NCBI GenBank assembly: GCA_965205055.1
Contig: OZ242030.1
Location: forward strand, 1,488,001 to 1,552,000
Direction: 5' to 3'
DNA length: 64,000 nucleotides
DNA from: CBDBBY01 sp965205055
GTDB taxonomy: Bacteria > Pseudomonadota > Alphaproteobacteria > Rhodobacterales > Rhodobacteraceae
Part shown: positions 54,262 through 64,000 of the stretch, piece after piece
Position numbering within the stretch: the first letter of the stretch is position 1
How the letters are laid out: every line of letters starts with the position of its first letter
Position numbers and translations under genes: made by a program
The notes under the pieces: generated by a model
What the model saw: the letters and a program-made list of their open reading frames with translations, nothing else
The model's database searches: none
What the model was told of the DNA's origin: nothing

Positions 54262-55338
54262 CTATTTCCCCGCTCCGCCCGCGAGCAGGCGCTCGGCGAG
54301 CGAATCAAACGCGTCTGCAATCGGCCCCCGCCGGCAGGCGGCGGGAGTGCCGCCGTCGGATGCGAGCCGGATTTCGGGAATCAGCGGAACGGCTCCCAGA
54401 AACGGCAACCCGAGCTTCTCGGCATCCCTCTTCGCGCCTCCGTGACCGAAAATCTGCGTTTCCGCGCCGCATTTCGGGCAGCTGAAGGTCGACATGTTCT
54501 CGACGATCCCCAGGACCGGGGTCCCGAGTTTCTGGAACATGGCGATCGCCCGTCTCGCATCGATCAGCGCGATGTCCTGCGGCGTGCAGACGATGACCGC
54601 GCCCGAAGGCTGGAACTTCTGGCACAAAGTCAATTGGACGTCCCCGGTTCCGGGCGGGAGATCGACGACGAGATAATCCGTGCCGTCCCAATCGACCTGA
54701 GTCAGCATCTGCTGGAGAGCGCCCATCAACATCGGTCCGCGCCAGATCACAGGCTCGTCCTCCTTCACGAGGAACCCGATCGACATCAGGTGGATCCCGT
54801 GCGCGCGAAGCGGTATGATCGTCTTGCCGTCAGGCGAATCCGGCCGCCCCTTGGCGCCCATCATCCTTGGAATCGACGGACCGAACAAATCGGCATCCAG
54901 CAGTCCGACGGGCTTGCCGGTCCGGGCAAGGGAAACCGCAAGGTTCGTCGCGACCGTCGACTTGCCGACGCCGCCTTTTCCGGATGCGACCGCAATGATT
55001 CGCTCGACGCCGCGCACGACAGCAGGCTCACTCTGCTTCTTCGGGTGTCCGCCGAACCTCAGCGTCGGCGGCTCCTTGGAACTTTGAGCACTTGCTGAAT
55101 GAGCCGTCATGACCACGGAAACTTTCGAAACGCCCGGCAGCGTCTTGACCGCGCGTTCCGCCGCCGCCCTCACCGGCTCCATTCGCGCTCCGAGTTCGGA
55201 AGGGACCTCAAGCACGAAGCTGACGCTGCCGGCATCGACCGCAAGCGCCCTGACCAATCCTGCCGTGACGATATCCTCGCCGCCTGGAAGAGCGATGCGG
55301 CCAAGCTCTTCGACAACTTGTTCTTTCGATACTTCCAA
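54262..55338 (-). CDS. mrp: Iron-sulfur cluster carrier ATPase (Mrp/ApbC)
   Basis: 358 residues. An N-terminal MIP18-like domain (about 1-90) is followed by the ATPase: AVASGKGGVGKSTVATNLA (Walker A), GLLDADLFGPSIPRMMG and DYLVVDLPPGTGDVQLTL; the cluster-binding CPKC is in MSTFSCPKCGAE. It carries 4Fe-4S clusters to target enzymes. I start at the TTG of 55336-55338, with GGAGGG five bases upstream; longer in-frame starts lack a ribosome site. Confidence 0.93.
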   Translation of the reverse strand: MEVSKEQVVEELGRIALPGGEDIVTAGLVRALAVDAGSVSFVLEVPSELGARMEPVRAAAERAVKTLPGVSKVSVVMTAHSASAQSSKEPPTLRFGGHPKKQSEPAVVRGVERIIAVASGKGGVGKSTVATNLAVSLARTGKPVGLLDADLFGPSIPRMMGAKGRPDSPDGKTIIPLRAHGIHLMSIGFLVKEDEPVIWRGPMLMGALQQMLTQVDWDGTDYLVVDLPPGTGDVQLTLCQKFQPSGAVIVCTPQDIALIDARRAIAMFQKLGTPVLGIVENMSTFSCPKCGAETQIFGHGGAKRDAEKLGLPFLGAVPLIPEIRLASDGGTPAACRRGPIADAFDSLAERLLAGGAGK

Positions 55339-55588
55339 ATCCGCCCTCCGTTCCAATGCGCGGCGCTGACTCGACCCTTCCCGCCGCGATGATGCCAAAT
55401 CTACAGCAACTCTCGCGCCGGCTGAATCCTTAGTCGATACCGGAACCTGCGGGCAAGCGCACTTGCGCGAGGCGCATAGCGGAATTGCTCAATTGTAGAT
55501 TGCGGCATGCCGTCCCCGGCACGATATACCGCAAGTGATGATGAAGCCTGCCGTTTGGCGGCAGCATTGAAAAAAAGGAAGCAAAACC

Positions 55589-55807
55589 ATGGCAGCCATC
55601 GCAAAACCCCTGTCGCAGTTCAGGATCGCCGACTACGTCGGCAGCAAACTTGCATCCGTCGCGAAGGCGTGGGAGATGCACAGGCGTTACCGCGCCACGG
55701 TCGCTGGCCTTGAGGCGCTCTCCCAAAGGGAGCTGGCAGACATCGGGCTCAGCCGCGACCAGATCAGATCCGTCGCACGCGACGCGTCCAGCGCGCGAAT
55801 CAAATGA
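55589..55807 (+). CDS. DUF1127 small protein
   Basis: 72 residues. The C-terminal signature LEALSQRELADIGLSRDQIR is the DUF1127 motif. Small DUF1127 proteins are abundant in alphaproteobacteria, and some influence phosphate metabolism and RNA turnover. AAGGAA lies upstream of the ATG. Confidence 0.85.
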   Translation: MAAIAKPLSQFRIADYVGSKLASVAKAWEMHRRYRATVAGLEALSQRELADIGLSRDQIRSVARDASSARIK

Positions 55808-55906
55808 ATTAGAGGCGTCGGCGCCACGAGCGCCAGTCTCTAGTCGGCGGCCGTGTTTCTCCTTTCGCACGCCGCCGACTCATTCCTCCGAGAAGGGACT
55901 CCGAAT

Positions 55907-58234
55907 TCAGCCCTCGCTCCCGTCTCCTTTGGTCAGATAGTTCGCGAGAATATGCTTGGTTCCCGCGTGGTCGAATTCCACGTCCACCTTCACGTCGTTC
56001 ACTTCAACCACCTCGCCGGGTCCGAACTTGCGGTGGAAAACGCGGTCCCCTGCCGCGAACGGCGACGCGACTTTCGCCTTCGCCTTCGGACGGCGCGCCG
56101 AACCCACGTCGCCCGACGAGATGCGACGCGCCATGCGCTGGAAACCCGGAGACGAGTATCCGCCCTGGGTGTCTGCGGCAGATTGACTCAATCTTGAAAT
56201 GTCGCGATCCCGCTCGCCGTAGCTGTACCGCTGCCACCCCGCGCCGGGCGGCGTCAAGGTCTGCAAGTTCTTCTCGGGAATCTCGCCGATGAAGCGCGAC
56301 CGGATGCCGGACCTCCACTCGCCGTTCACAAAGCGGGTCGCAGCGCATGTCACGACGCAAACCTCTTTCGCCCTTGTGATCCCGACATAAGCCAACCGAC
56401 GCTCCTCTTCGAGGCCGCGCTCAAGCTGTTCATCCAGCGATCGCTGAGACGGGAAGCCCCCATCCTCCCATCCGGGCAGAAACACGACAGGGAATTCCAG
56501 CCCCTTCGCAGCGTGAAGCGTCATGAGCGTGACCTTCTTGGCATCTGCGTCCTCTCCGCTCTCGGCAACGAGAGCGATGTGCTCAAGAAACGCTTGGATG
56601 CTCTCGAATTCATTGATCTTGCCTGCAAGCTCGTTCAGATTGTCGATGCGGGCTTCGGCGTCGGGCGTCTTCGTGTTCGCCCACATCTCCAAGAGTCCGG
56701 ACTGCTTGATAATTTTGTCAGCGGCGGCAGCATGATTCTGCTGGTTTTCGCGCACCAACTCGGACCATTCATTGAGTCTTCGAAGCAATTTGGCCATACT
56801 GTCCTTTGCCGGCCTCGGGAGCTTGCCCTTCTGCAGGAGGCTCCACGCGCCCTCCAGCAACGAAATTCCCTTGCTCCGCGATTCGGCGTGGATGGCGCCG
56901 ACCGACTTCGGACCCATGCCGCGCTTGGGCGTGTTGACGATTCTCTCGAAGGCGAGGTCGTCGGATTTTGAAACCGCGAGTCGAAAATATGCGATCACGT
57001 CCCTAATTTCCCGCCGCTCGTAGAATCTGGGTCCCCCTATGACTCTGTAAGGAACTCCGCTCGCGATAAGCCGGTCTTCAATCGCCAGCATTTGGCGCGA
57101 CATTCTGACAAGGATTGCGATTTCGTCGAATCCGTACTCGCGGCGGCTCTCGCCGCCTCCGTTCAGATCTTCTATCTGCGTTCCGATCCATTCGGCTTCC
57201 GCGTTTCCGTCCCAGACTTCCGCCAGCTGGATCTTCTCTCCGGGGCCTGCTTCAGTCCAAAGCGTCTTTCCCAGCCTGCTGCCGTTGTGCGCGATCACGC
57301 CCGATGCCGCAGCAAGTATGTGACCGGTGGACCGGTAGTTCTGCTCAAGCCGGATGATCTGCGCCCCATTGAAATTTTTTTGGAATTCCAGAATGTTGCG
57401 AACTTCGGCACCCCGCCAGCCGTAAATCGACTGGTCGTCGTCTCCGACGCAGCAGATGTTGCCGTGCGCTTGCGCGAGCAAGCTGAGCATCAAGTACTGA
57501 GCGACGTTCGTGTCTTGGTATTCGTCGACAAGAATGTATTTGAACCGCCTTTGGTATTCGGCGAGCACCGAGTCATTCCGACGCAGGAGTTCGACCACCT
57601 GCAGGATCAGGTCGCCGAAGTCCGCCGCGTTGAGCCTTTCGAGCCTTTCTTGATACTGCTTGTAGAGTTTGTGGCCCTTGCGATTGAACGAATCCCATTC
57701 GGATTTCGGCACGTCGTCGGGAAGCCAGCCTTGGTTTTTCCACCTGTCGATAATTGCCTGGAGCTGTCTGGGCGGCCACTGCTTGGGGTCAATGTTCGCT
57801 TCCGAGATCAATTGCTTATGAAGCCGCAACTGATCATCGGCGTCCAGTATGGTGAAGTCGGGTTTCAAGCCGACCAGCTCGGCCTTGCTCCGCAAGATCT
57901 TTGCGCCGATCGAATGAAACGTTCCGAGCCAAGGGAGGATTCTTGCGCCGAGATGCAAATATGCGCCGACGCGCTCGCGCATCTCATTCGCCGCCTTGTT
58001 CGTAAACGTGACTGCAAGGATTTCCGAAGGCCACGCGCGTTTCGTGTGCAGGATATGCGCCATCCGGGCCGTCAGCGCCCTCGTTTTTCCGGAGCCGGCC
58101 CCGGCGAGAACCAGAACGGGACCGTCAACCGTTTGCACCGCTTTCAATTGCGGCTCATTCAGCCCGTCAAAATACGGCTGCGCCTGAGCGTCCGCGCGCG
58201 CGCTAACTGCGTCTTTTGTCAAATGTGTATTCAT
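55907..58234 (-). CDS. ATP-dependent DNA helicase UvrD/PcrA
   Basis: 775 residues. SF1 motifs in order: VLAGAGSGKTRALTAR, TFTNKAANEMRER, VDEYQDTNVAQY, GDDDQSIYGWRGAEV, LEQNYRSTGHIL and MTLHAAKGLEFPVVFLPG. The C-terminus (about 715-770) is a Tudor-like fold (AGDRVFHRKFGPGEVVEV) as in PcrA. It unwinds DNA in repair and removes RecA or stalled polymerases. Start chosen at MNTHL (58234); an ATG at 58243 is possible. Confidence 0.95.
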   Translation of the reverse strand: MNTHLTKDAVSARADAQAQPYFDGLNEPQLKAVQTVDGPVLVLAGAGSGKTRALTARMAHILHTKRAWPSEILAVTFTNKAANEMRERVGAYLHLGARILPWLGTFHSIGAKILRSKAELVGLKPDFTILDADDQLRLHKQLISEANIDPKQWPPRQLQAIIDRWKNQGWLPDDVPKSEWDSFNRKGHKLYKQYQERLERLNAADFGDLILQVVELLRRNDSVLAEYQRRFKYILVDEYQDTNVAQYLMLSLLAQAHGNICCVGDDDQSIYGWRGAEVRNILEFQKNFNGAQIIRLEQNYRSTGHILAAASGVIAHNGSRLGKTLWTEAGPGEKIQLAEVWDGNAEAEWIGTQIEDLNGGGESRREYGFDEIAILVRMSRQMLAIEDRLIASGVPYRVIGGPRFYERREIRDVIAYFRLAVSKSDDLAFERIVNTPKRGMGPKSVGAIHAESRSKGISLLEGAWSLLQKGKLPRPAKDSMAKLLRRLNEWSELVRENQQNHAAAADKIIKQSGLLEMWANTKTPDAEARIDNLNELAGKINEFESIQAFLEHIALVAESGEDADAKKVTLMTLHAAKGLEFPVVFLPGWEDGGFPSQRSLDEQLERGLEEERRLAYVGITRAKEVCVVTCAATRFVNGEWRSGIRSRFIGEIPEKNLQTLTPPGAGWQRYSYGERDRDISRLSQSAADTQGGYSSPGFQRMARRISSGDVGSARRPKAKAKVASPFAAGDRVFHRKFGPGEVVEVNDVKVDVEFDHAGTKHILANYLTKGDGSEG

Positions 58235-58455
58235 GGGAAGCCCCATACAGCAGGCTTCAGCCGGATTGAAGCTTGAGTTCCGCATATGTTCCAACCGCCC
58301 CCAGCATTGGCGTTCGCGCCGCAATCCGTCTACGGGGAAACGCTGGAAGTCGGTGGACGTTTCCGGCATTTTCTCCGAATCGTCCATCCCGGCGCAAAGG
58401 ATTCATTCTGCCGATGAGATCCGAATCTGAATAAGCTTGTTGCAGGACAGGAAAA

Positions 58456-61400
58456 ATGGAATTCAATAAAATCCTAGTGGCCAATCGAGGCGAAATCGCC
58501 ATTCGAATCATGCGGGCGGCGAACGAGCTGAAGAAAAAGACCGTCGCCGTATTCGCTGAAGAAGACAAATTGTCGCTTCATCGCTTCAAGTCCGACGAGG
58601 CTTACAGAATCGGCGAAGGGCTGGGTCCCGTGAGCGCGTATTTGTCGATTCAGGATATAATTCGCGTCGCCAAGCAATCCGGGGCGGACGCGGCGCATCC
58701 CGGCTACGGCCTGCTCTCCGAAAACCCGGAATTCGCGGAAGCATGCGTGAGAGAAGGGATCGCGTTCATCGGGCCGACGCCGGAAACGATGCGACTCCTC
58801 GGCGACAAGTCCGCCGCCAGAATCGCAGCGGATTCCGTGCGCGTGCCGGTCGTTCCTGCCACCCCGGTGCTTCCCGACGATTTCGGCGAAGCCAAGAAAA
58901 TGGCGGAGCAAGTGGGATACCCGCTCATGCTGAAAGCTTCGTGGGGCGGCGGCGGCCGAGGCATGCGGGTCATTCGGACGCCCGGCGAACTGGAAGAGAA
59001 AATCATCGAGGGCCGAAGAGAGGCCGAAGCGGCATTCGGGAACGGCGCATGCTTTCTGGAGAAATTGATCGAGCGCGCACGGCATGTCGAAGTTCAGATC
59101 CTCGGCGACAAGCACAGCAGCGTGTATCACTTGTTCGAAAGAGACTGCACCGTTCAACGGCGAAACCAGAAGGTCGTCGAACGCGCGCCTGCTCCGTATC
59201 TGTCGGAAGACCAGCGAAGCGAGGTTTGCGAACTGGCGCTGCGGCTCGCGCGCAAAGCGAATTATCAGAACGCCGGCACTGTCGAGTTCCTGATGGACAT
59301 CGACACCGGCAAATTCCATTTCATCGAAGTCAACCCGCGCATCCAAGTCGAGCACACTGTCACCGAAGAAGTAACAGGCATCGACATCGTGAAGGCGCAG
59401 ATCAGGGTCGCGGAGGGCGCGGATCTCGCGGCTGCGACCGGCGCGCCGAGACAGGAGGACGTGGAGCTCAGGGGCCATGCCTTGCAGAGCCGAATAACCA
59501 CCGAAGATCCGCAGAACAACTTCATCCCCGACTACGGCAAGCTTGCCGCCTACCGGTCAGCGACAGGCATCGGCATCAGACTCGACGGAGGAACAGCCTA
59601 TTCCGGCGGGGTGATCACCAGGCACTATGATTCGCTGCTCGTCAAAATCACCGCATGGGCGCCGACCAAGGACGACGCCATCGCGAGGATGGACCGCGCC
59701 TTGAGGGAATTCCGGATTCGCGGCGTTTCCACGAACATTTCATTCATCGAAGCGCTCCTCCAGCACCCGGTCTTCCTGTCGGAAGAATACACGACGCGCT
59801 TCATCGACAGCACTCCCGAACTGTTCCAGTTCCAAGCCCGGCGCGACAGGGGCACGCGGATCCTCACCTACATCGCCGACGTCATCGTGAACGGTCATCC
59901 TGAAATCACGGGAAGCAAAAAAAGGCCTGCGCAGCTCAAGCAGCCGAAACCGCCTTCGGTCGGCGGATCCGTCCGCCAATGCGGAGCCAAGAGGATACTG
60001 GACGAAAAGGGGCCGCAGGCGGTCGCGGATTGGATGGCGACGCAAAACCGGCTTCTCGTGACCGATACGACGATGAGGGACGGCCATCAGTCCCTTTTGG
60101 CGACGCGCATGCGCACCTACGACATGCTGAATGCGGCCGACGCATATTCCGCGAACCTGCCGGAGCTGTTTTCATTGGAATGCTGGGGCGGAGCCACATT
60201 CGACGTCGCGTACCGGTTCCTGCAGGAGTGTCCATGGCAACGGCTTCGCGACATTCGGGCGCGAATCCCGAACATCTTGCTGCAGATGCTTTTCCGCGGA
60301 TCGAACGGCGTAGGGTACGCAAGCTACCCGGACAACGTGGTTCGCTTTTTCGTCAAGCAAGCGGCAGACACCGGCATTGATCTTTTCCGGGTCTTCGACA
60401 GCCTCAACTGGGTCGAAAACATGCGGGTCGCGATCGACGCCATACTCGACACAGGCAGGATTTGCGAAGCCGCGATCTGCTATACAGGGGACATACTGGA
60501 TCCCGACCGTTCGAAATACGACCTCAAATACTATGTTCAACTGGGCAAGCAATTGAGGGACGCGGGGGCGCATATCCTTTGCATCAAGGACATGGCTGGG
60601 CTGATAAAGCCCCATGCGGCGAAAGTTCTCGTCAAGAATTTGAAGGAGGACGTCGGCCTTCCCATTCACTTCCACACCCATGACACAAGCGGAATCGCGG
60701 CGGCGTCCGTGCTGGCGGCGTCCGAAGCCGGAGCCGACGCCGCGGATCTTGCGATGGATTCTTTCTCGGGGGGAACCTCGCAGCCTTGCCTGGGATCAGT
60801 CGCGGAAGCCCTCAAGTCGACGCCGAGGGATACGGGGCTGGACATTGCGAGCATACGCGAATTGTCGGGTTATTGGGAACAGGTGCGGGAGCTCTATGCC
60901 CCGTTCGACGAAGGACTCGCGGCGCCGGCGTCCGAGGTGTACCTGCACGAAATGCCGGGCGGACAGTTTTCGAATCTCAAGGCTCAAGCGCGCGCTCTGG
61001 GATTGGAAGACAGATGGCAGGAGATCGCGAACGCCTACGTGCAGGCGAACCAGATATTCGGCGATCTGGTCAAGGTCACTCCGACATCCAAGGTGATCGG
61101 CGACATGGCGCTCATGATGGTCAGCCAGGGTCTGACCAGAGAAATGATCGAAGATCCGAACGTTGAGATTTCGTTTCCGGAATCGGTTGTCGAGCTGATG
61201 CGCGGAGACGTCGGACAGCCGCTCGGGGGCTTTCCGGATGCCATTCAAAAGAAAGTCCTGAAGGGTTCCGAAGCATATGCGGGAAGGCCGGGCGACCGCC
61301 TGCCCCCGATAGATTTGGAGGATGAACGGAGAAAACTTTCCGAGAAGCTTGACGGCTTCGAGGTCGACGACGAGGATCTCAACGGGTATCTCATGTACCC

Positions 61401-61908
61401 GAAAGTCTTTTTGGATTACATGAAGCGACACCGTCCGTTCGGGCCGGTCCGCACATTGCCGACCTCGACGTTTTTCTACGGGATGTTGCCCCGTGAAGAA
61501 ATCAGCGTTGAAATGGAGCCGGGGAAAATCCTGGAAATCCGCCTTCAGGCGGTCGGAGAAGTCCACGAGAAAGGCGATGTCAGGGTATTTTTCGAACTGA
61601 ACGGGCAACCTCGAGTCGTCAGGGTTACCGACAGACTGGCGACCGCCGAATTGCCCAGCGCCGTGAAAGCAGAACCGGGCGATCCGCACCAGATCGGCGC
61701 GCCCATGCCCGGCACGGTCGCGTCGCTGAGCGTCGCGGAAGGCCAAAAGGTATCGAAGGGCACATTGCTGCTGACGATCGAGGCGATGAAGATGGAAACC
61801 GGCATTTACTCGGAAATGGACGCTGTCGTGAAAAAGATTCATGTTGCGCCGACCGCAATGATTGATGCGAAGGACTTGATGATCGAACTGGAAGACCCAA
61901 CTGATTAG
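58456..61908 (+). CDS. pyc: Pyruvate carboxylase
   Basis: 1150 residues in one chain. The biotin carboxylase part (1-450) opens ILVANRGEIAIRIMRAANEL and contains SWGGGGRGMRV; the carboxyltransferase part (about 530-830) has DTTMRDGHQSLLATRMRTYD; the C-terminal biotinyl domain has EAMKMET, whose lysine carries biotin. It makes oxaloacetate from pyruvate, feeding the citric-acid cycle. CAGGA precedes the ATG. It stands alone. Confidence 0.98.
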   Translation: MEFNKILVANRGEIAIRIMRAANELKKKTVAVFAEEDKLSLHRFKSDEAYRIGEGLGPVSAYLSIQDIIRVAKQSGADAAHPGYGLLSENPEFAEACVREGIAFIGPTPETMRLLGDKSAARIAADSVRVPVVPATPVLPDDFGEAKKMAEQVGYPLMLKASWGGGGRGMRVIRTPGELEEKIIEGRREAEAAFGNGACFLEKLIERARHVEVQILGDKHSSVYHLFERDCTVQRRNQKVVERAPAPYLSEDQRSEVCELALRLARKANYQNAGTVEFLMDIDTGKFHFIEVNPRIQVEHTVTEEVTGIDIVKAQIRVAEGADLAAATGAPRQEDVELRGHALQSRITTEDPQNNFIPDYGKLAAYRSATGIGIRLDGGTAYSGGVITRHYDSLLVKITAWAPTKDDAIARMDRALREFRIRGVSTNISFIEALLQHPVFLSEEYTTRFIDSTPELFQFQARRDRGTRILTYIADVIVNGHPEITGSKKRPAQLKQPKPPSVGGSVRQCGAKRILDEKGPQAVADWMATQNRLLVTDTTMRDGHQSLLATRMRTYDMLNAADAYSANLPELFSLECWGGATFDVAYRFLQECPWQRLRDIRARIPNILLQMLFRGSNGVGYASYPDNVVRFFVKQAADTGIDLFRVFDSLNWVENMRVAIDAILDTGRICEAAICYTGDILDPDRSKYDLKYYVQLGKQLRDAGAHILCIKDMAGLIKPHAAKVLVKNLKEDVGLPIHFHTHDTSGIAAASVLAASEAGADAADLAMDSFSGGTSQPCLGSVAEALKSTPRDTGLDIASIRELSGYWEQVRELYAPFDEGLAAPASEVYLHEMPGGQFSNLKAQARALGLEDRWQEIANAYVQANQIFGDLVKVTPTSKVIGDMALMMVSQGLTREMIEDPNVEISFPESVVELMRGDVGQPLGGFPDAIQKKVLKGSEAYAGRPGDRLPPIDLEDERRKLSEKLDGFEVDDEDLNGYLMYPKVFLDYMKRHRPFGPVRTLPTSTFFYGMLPREEISVEMEPGKILEIRLQAVGEVHEKGDVRVFFELNGQPRVVRVTDRLATAELPSAVKAEPGDPHQIGAPMPGTVASLSVAEGQKVSKGTLLLTIEAMKMETGIYSEMDAVVKKIHVAPTAMIDAKDLMIELEDPTD

Positions 61909-62108
61909 ATTGCATAACAAAGTCAGGACCGACGCGATCACTGCGAGCGCCGGGCAGAATCGAAGGCGATGATCTTCGGGGTCCGGATGGACCGCAATCT
62001 GGCGATCGCGTTCAGAGTCCGCAGGGGCAAAACGGCGTTGCCGAATATCCTTTCGCGTTCACCCTACCGGCGGCCGCGCTAGTTTTTTTGACAAGACAGG
62101 AGCAACTC

Positions 62109-62828
62109 GTGCTCGAACTTCTATCGGAGCCCGCCGTCTGGGCGAGTTTCCTTTCGCTGGCCATGCTTGAGATCGTACTCGGCGTGGACAATGTCGTCTT
62201 CATATCGATAGCGGCGTCCAGGCTGCCGGAAACGGAGCGCCGAAAAGCGCGAATCGTCGGCTTGTCGATCGGTCTTTTCCTGAGAGTCGCATTGCTGTTC
62301 TCGATCGTCTGGGTCGCGTCCCTGATCGAACCGGTGTTCGAACTGTTCGGCGTCGGCTTCAGCTGGCGGGACGTGATCCTGGCGGCGGGCGGCGCGTTTC
62401 TGGTGTGGAAATCCGTTTCCTACATTTGCCAAGAGATGGAATCCCAAGAGAAGAAGCAACAAACCAAACCGCAAGCGAAATTCTGGTACGTCATTGCGCA
62501 GATCACCGTCCTGGATGTGGTTTTTTCCTTGGATTCCGTAATCACCGCCGTCGGAATCGCCGACCACACGGAGGTCATGGTGGCGGCAATCATCGTCGCC
62601 GTCATCACGATGATGGTCGCAGCAGGGCCGATCTCAAGCTTCGTCGAACGTCATCCTTCGACAAAGATGCTCTGCTTGGCGTTTCTTCTGTTCATAGGAA
62701 TCGCGCTGATCGCGGACGGCCTGCACCACCATATCGACAGGACCTTCATCTATGGCGGCATCATATTCGCCGGCGCAGTTGAAGCGCTGAACTTGTGGCG
62801 CGCAAAGAGCTCCGGCAAGCAAGCCTAA
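62109..62828 (+). CDS. TerC-family integral membrane protein
   Basis: 239 residues with about seven membrane helices. Family marks are MLEIVLGVDNVVFISIA near the start and VLDVVFSLDSVITAVG in the second half, each with an acidic residue in a membrane helix. TerC proteins are tied to metal (notably manganese) export and tellurite resistance. The GTG at 62109 has AGGAG upstream; an in-frame TTG at 62088 is less likely. Confidence 0.9.
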   Translation: MLELLSEPAVWASFLSLAMLEIVLGVDNVVFISIAASRLPETERRKARIVGLSIGLFLRVALLFSIVWVASLIEPVFELFGVGFSWRDVILAAGGAFLVWKSVSYICQEMESQEKKQQTKPQAKFWYVIAQITVLDVVFSLDSVITAVGIADHTEVMVAAIIVAVITMMVAAGPISSFVERHPSTKMLCLAFLLFIGIALIADGLHHHIDRTFIYGGIIFAGAVEALNLWRAKSSGKQA

Positions 62829-63032
62829 TGGCACGCTCGATAAACCTGAGTTCGGTTTGATGCTTGTCGGCTCTGATGCGACGTCTGACACTCCATCGGG
62901 CAATCCGAGAAGTTGATCATGACATTTATCGAGCCCCGCAACGGGAAGGGGCAAGACCTGCCGCCTGAGAAATGGTTTAGCGGCATAGTCATATGACGCC
63001 ATTTTGGAGTGATTCGGGACAATGAGCAGGAT

Positions 63033-64000
63033 ATGCCGGGAAGGGGCACGCGGCTATCGGCCAAGTGCGAGGGCGTCCTTCCCATGAACCTCCACTTCAA
63101 CCGCGATCGTGCATTGGCACATCTCCGGAATGGAGTCGGAAGCCCCGACGCGCAGTTCCGAACCGGGCAACTCGAAGCTGTTGAACGCGTGGTAAGCGGT
63201 GCGGGCCGCCTGCTCGTTGTGCAAAGGACCGGATGGGGCAAGAGCTTCGTCTACTTCATTGCGACAAAAATGCTGCGCGAGTCCGGCATGGGTCCTGCCC
63301 TGCTCATTAGCCCGCTGATAGCGTTGATGCGAAATCAGATCGCGGCGGCGGAACGCATGGGCGTTCGTGCAGCCACCATCCATTCCGACAATCAGGACGA
63401 CTGGCTAAAAATCGAGGAGGGCGTGCAAAGGGACGAAGTGGACATCTTGCTGATCTCGCCGGAGCGGCTCGCGAACGAGCGGTTTATCCACGAGGTTCTG
63501 GCGAATATTGCAGACCGGATATCAGTTCTCGTGGTTGACGAAGCCCATTGCATATCGGACTGGGGTCATGACTTCCGTCCGCACTACAGGTTGATCGGAC
63601 GATACATAAAAGTCCTTCCGCCCAACCTGCGTCTTCTGGCGACGACCGCGACGGCAAATAACCGAGTAATGGCCGACCTGAAGGTGAGCTTAGGACCAAA
63701 CCTCGAGATATCGCGCGGCGATTTGGCCCGGCCCTCGCTTGCTTTGCAAACCATCTCGATGCCGGACCAAGCCGAAAGACTTGCCTGGCTCGCGGAACGG
63801 CTTCCAGAGTTGCCCGGAAGCGGCATAATCTACACGATGACCGTCCGCGACGCAGAAACAGTTGCGGAGTGGCTGCAGTCGCGCGGCATCAAAGTTGAAT
63901 CTTACTCCAGCCGGTCCGGTGAAGCCCGGGCGGAGCTGGAACAGCACCTGCTCGACAACAGGCTGAAAGCGCTGGTGGCAACCACCGCCTTGGGAATGGG
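63033..64000 (+). CDS. RecQ-family DNA helicase, N-terminal part (cut by window edge)
   Basis: The frame is open from the ATG at 63033 (or 63084) to the window end. Motifs are VVQRTGWGKSFVYF (Walker A), LLISPLIALMRNQI, VLVVDEAHCISDWGHDFRP (Walker B), LLATTATANN and IIYTMTVRDAETVAEWL. This is a RecQ-like ATPase that is shorter at the front than classical RecQ. AGCAGG lies just before 63033. Such helicases occur in recombination and in genomic islands; with the rest missing I cannot say which. Confidence 0.88.
   Translation, partial: MPGRGTRLSAKCEGVLPMNLHFNRDRALAHLRNGVGSPDAQFRTGQLEAVERVVSGAGRLLVVQRTGWGKSFVYFIATKMLRESGMGPALLISPLIALMRNQIAAAERMGVRAATIHSDNQDDWLKIEEGVQRDEVDILLISPERLANERFIHEVLANIADRISVLVVDEAHCISDWGHDFRPHYRLIGRYIKVLPPNLRLLATTATANNRVMADLKVSLGPNLEISRGDLARPSLALQTISMPDQAERLAWLAERLPELPGSGIIYTMTVRDAETVAEWLQSRGIKVESYSSRSGEARAELEQHLLDNRLKALVATTALGM

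Noticed and set aside
58474..61941. Long minus-strand frames across pyruvate carboxylase
   Set aside because: Antisense shadows; the plus strand encodes a full, motif-complete enzyme.

Overview
The window looks like chromosomal DNA of an alphaproteobacterium. The evidence is a moderately GC-rich sequence, a complete mur/fts (dcw) cluster whose FtsZ ends in an alphaproteobacterial-type RRQAN tail, aerobic cobaltochelatase genes cobS and cobT beside a J-domain gene, bolA, a DUF1127 gene, and a bacterial pyruvate carboxylase. No rRNA or tRNA gene was recognised.

Layout. 1-2.15 kb: the start of a hydantoinase A/oxoprolinase-like gene and a periplasmic sugar-type binding protein, divergent from a GntR/FCD regulator. 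2.2-11 kb is a defence and addiction-type accessory block: a solo IS630-like end, a hipBA toxin-antitoxin pair, a type I DNA methyltransferase operon (hsdM, HEPN toxin, MNT antitoxin fused to HsdS, with no hsdR visible), and a large PcfJ-like protein. 11.4-15.2 kb: an autotransporter and a class I glutamine-amidotransferase-type hydrolase. 15.2-31 kb alternates housekeeping genes (gatB, bolA, J-domain gene, cobS, cobT, aminopeptidase P) with repeats and mobile DNA: two inverted copies of a ~590 bp gene-bearing repeat, four copies of a ~150-170 bp MITE-like repeat, an apparently complete IS630 element, a two-repeat type I-E-like CRISPR remnant, a frameshifted Tn3 transposase fragment, and a DUF3800 two- or three-gene operon.

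31.2-53.7 kb is ordinary core genome on the minus strand. Read in transcription order it is mraZ, rsmH, ftsL, ftsI, murE, murF, mraY, murD, ftsW, murG, murC, murB, ddl, ftsQ, ftsA, ftsZ, lpxC, bamD, recN. Most junctions overlap or are very short. The cluster carries peptidoglycan precursor synthesis (MurC to MurF, Ddl, MraY, MurG), septal wall synthesis (FtsW, FtsI), the divisome (FtsL, FtsQ, FtsA, FtsZ), and outer-membrane biogenesis (LpxC, BamD).

53.7-62.8 kb: a dcw leader with a long inverted repeat, an AT-rich patch, Mrp/ApbC, a DUF1127 protein, a UvrD/PcrA helicase, pyruvate carboxylase and a TerC-family membrane protein. A RecQ-family helicase runs off the right edge.

The most interesting system is the methyltransferase operon at 4.3-8.2 kb. 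A HEPN toxin with the RX4HXY motif and an MNT antitoxin with the GSX10DXD motif are embedded between the modification and specificity subunits, and the antitoxin is physically part of HsdS. This suggests a toxin controlled by the DNA-recognition complex instead of, or in addition to, a restriction subunit.
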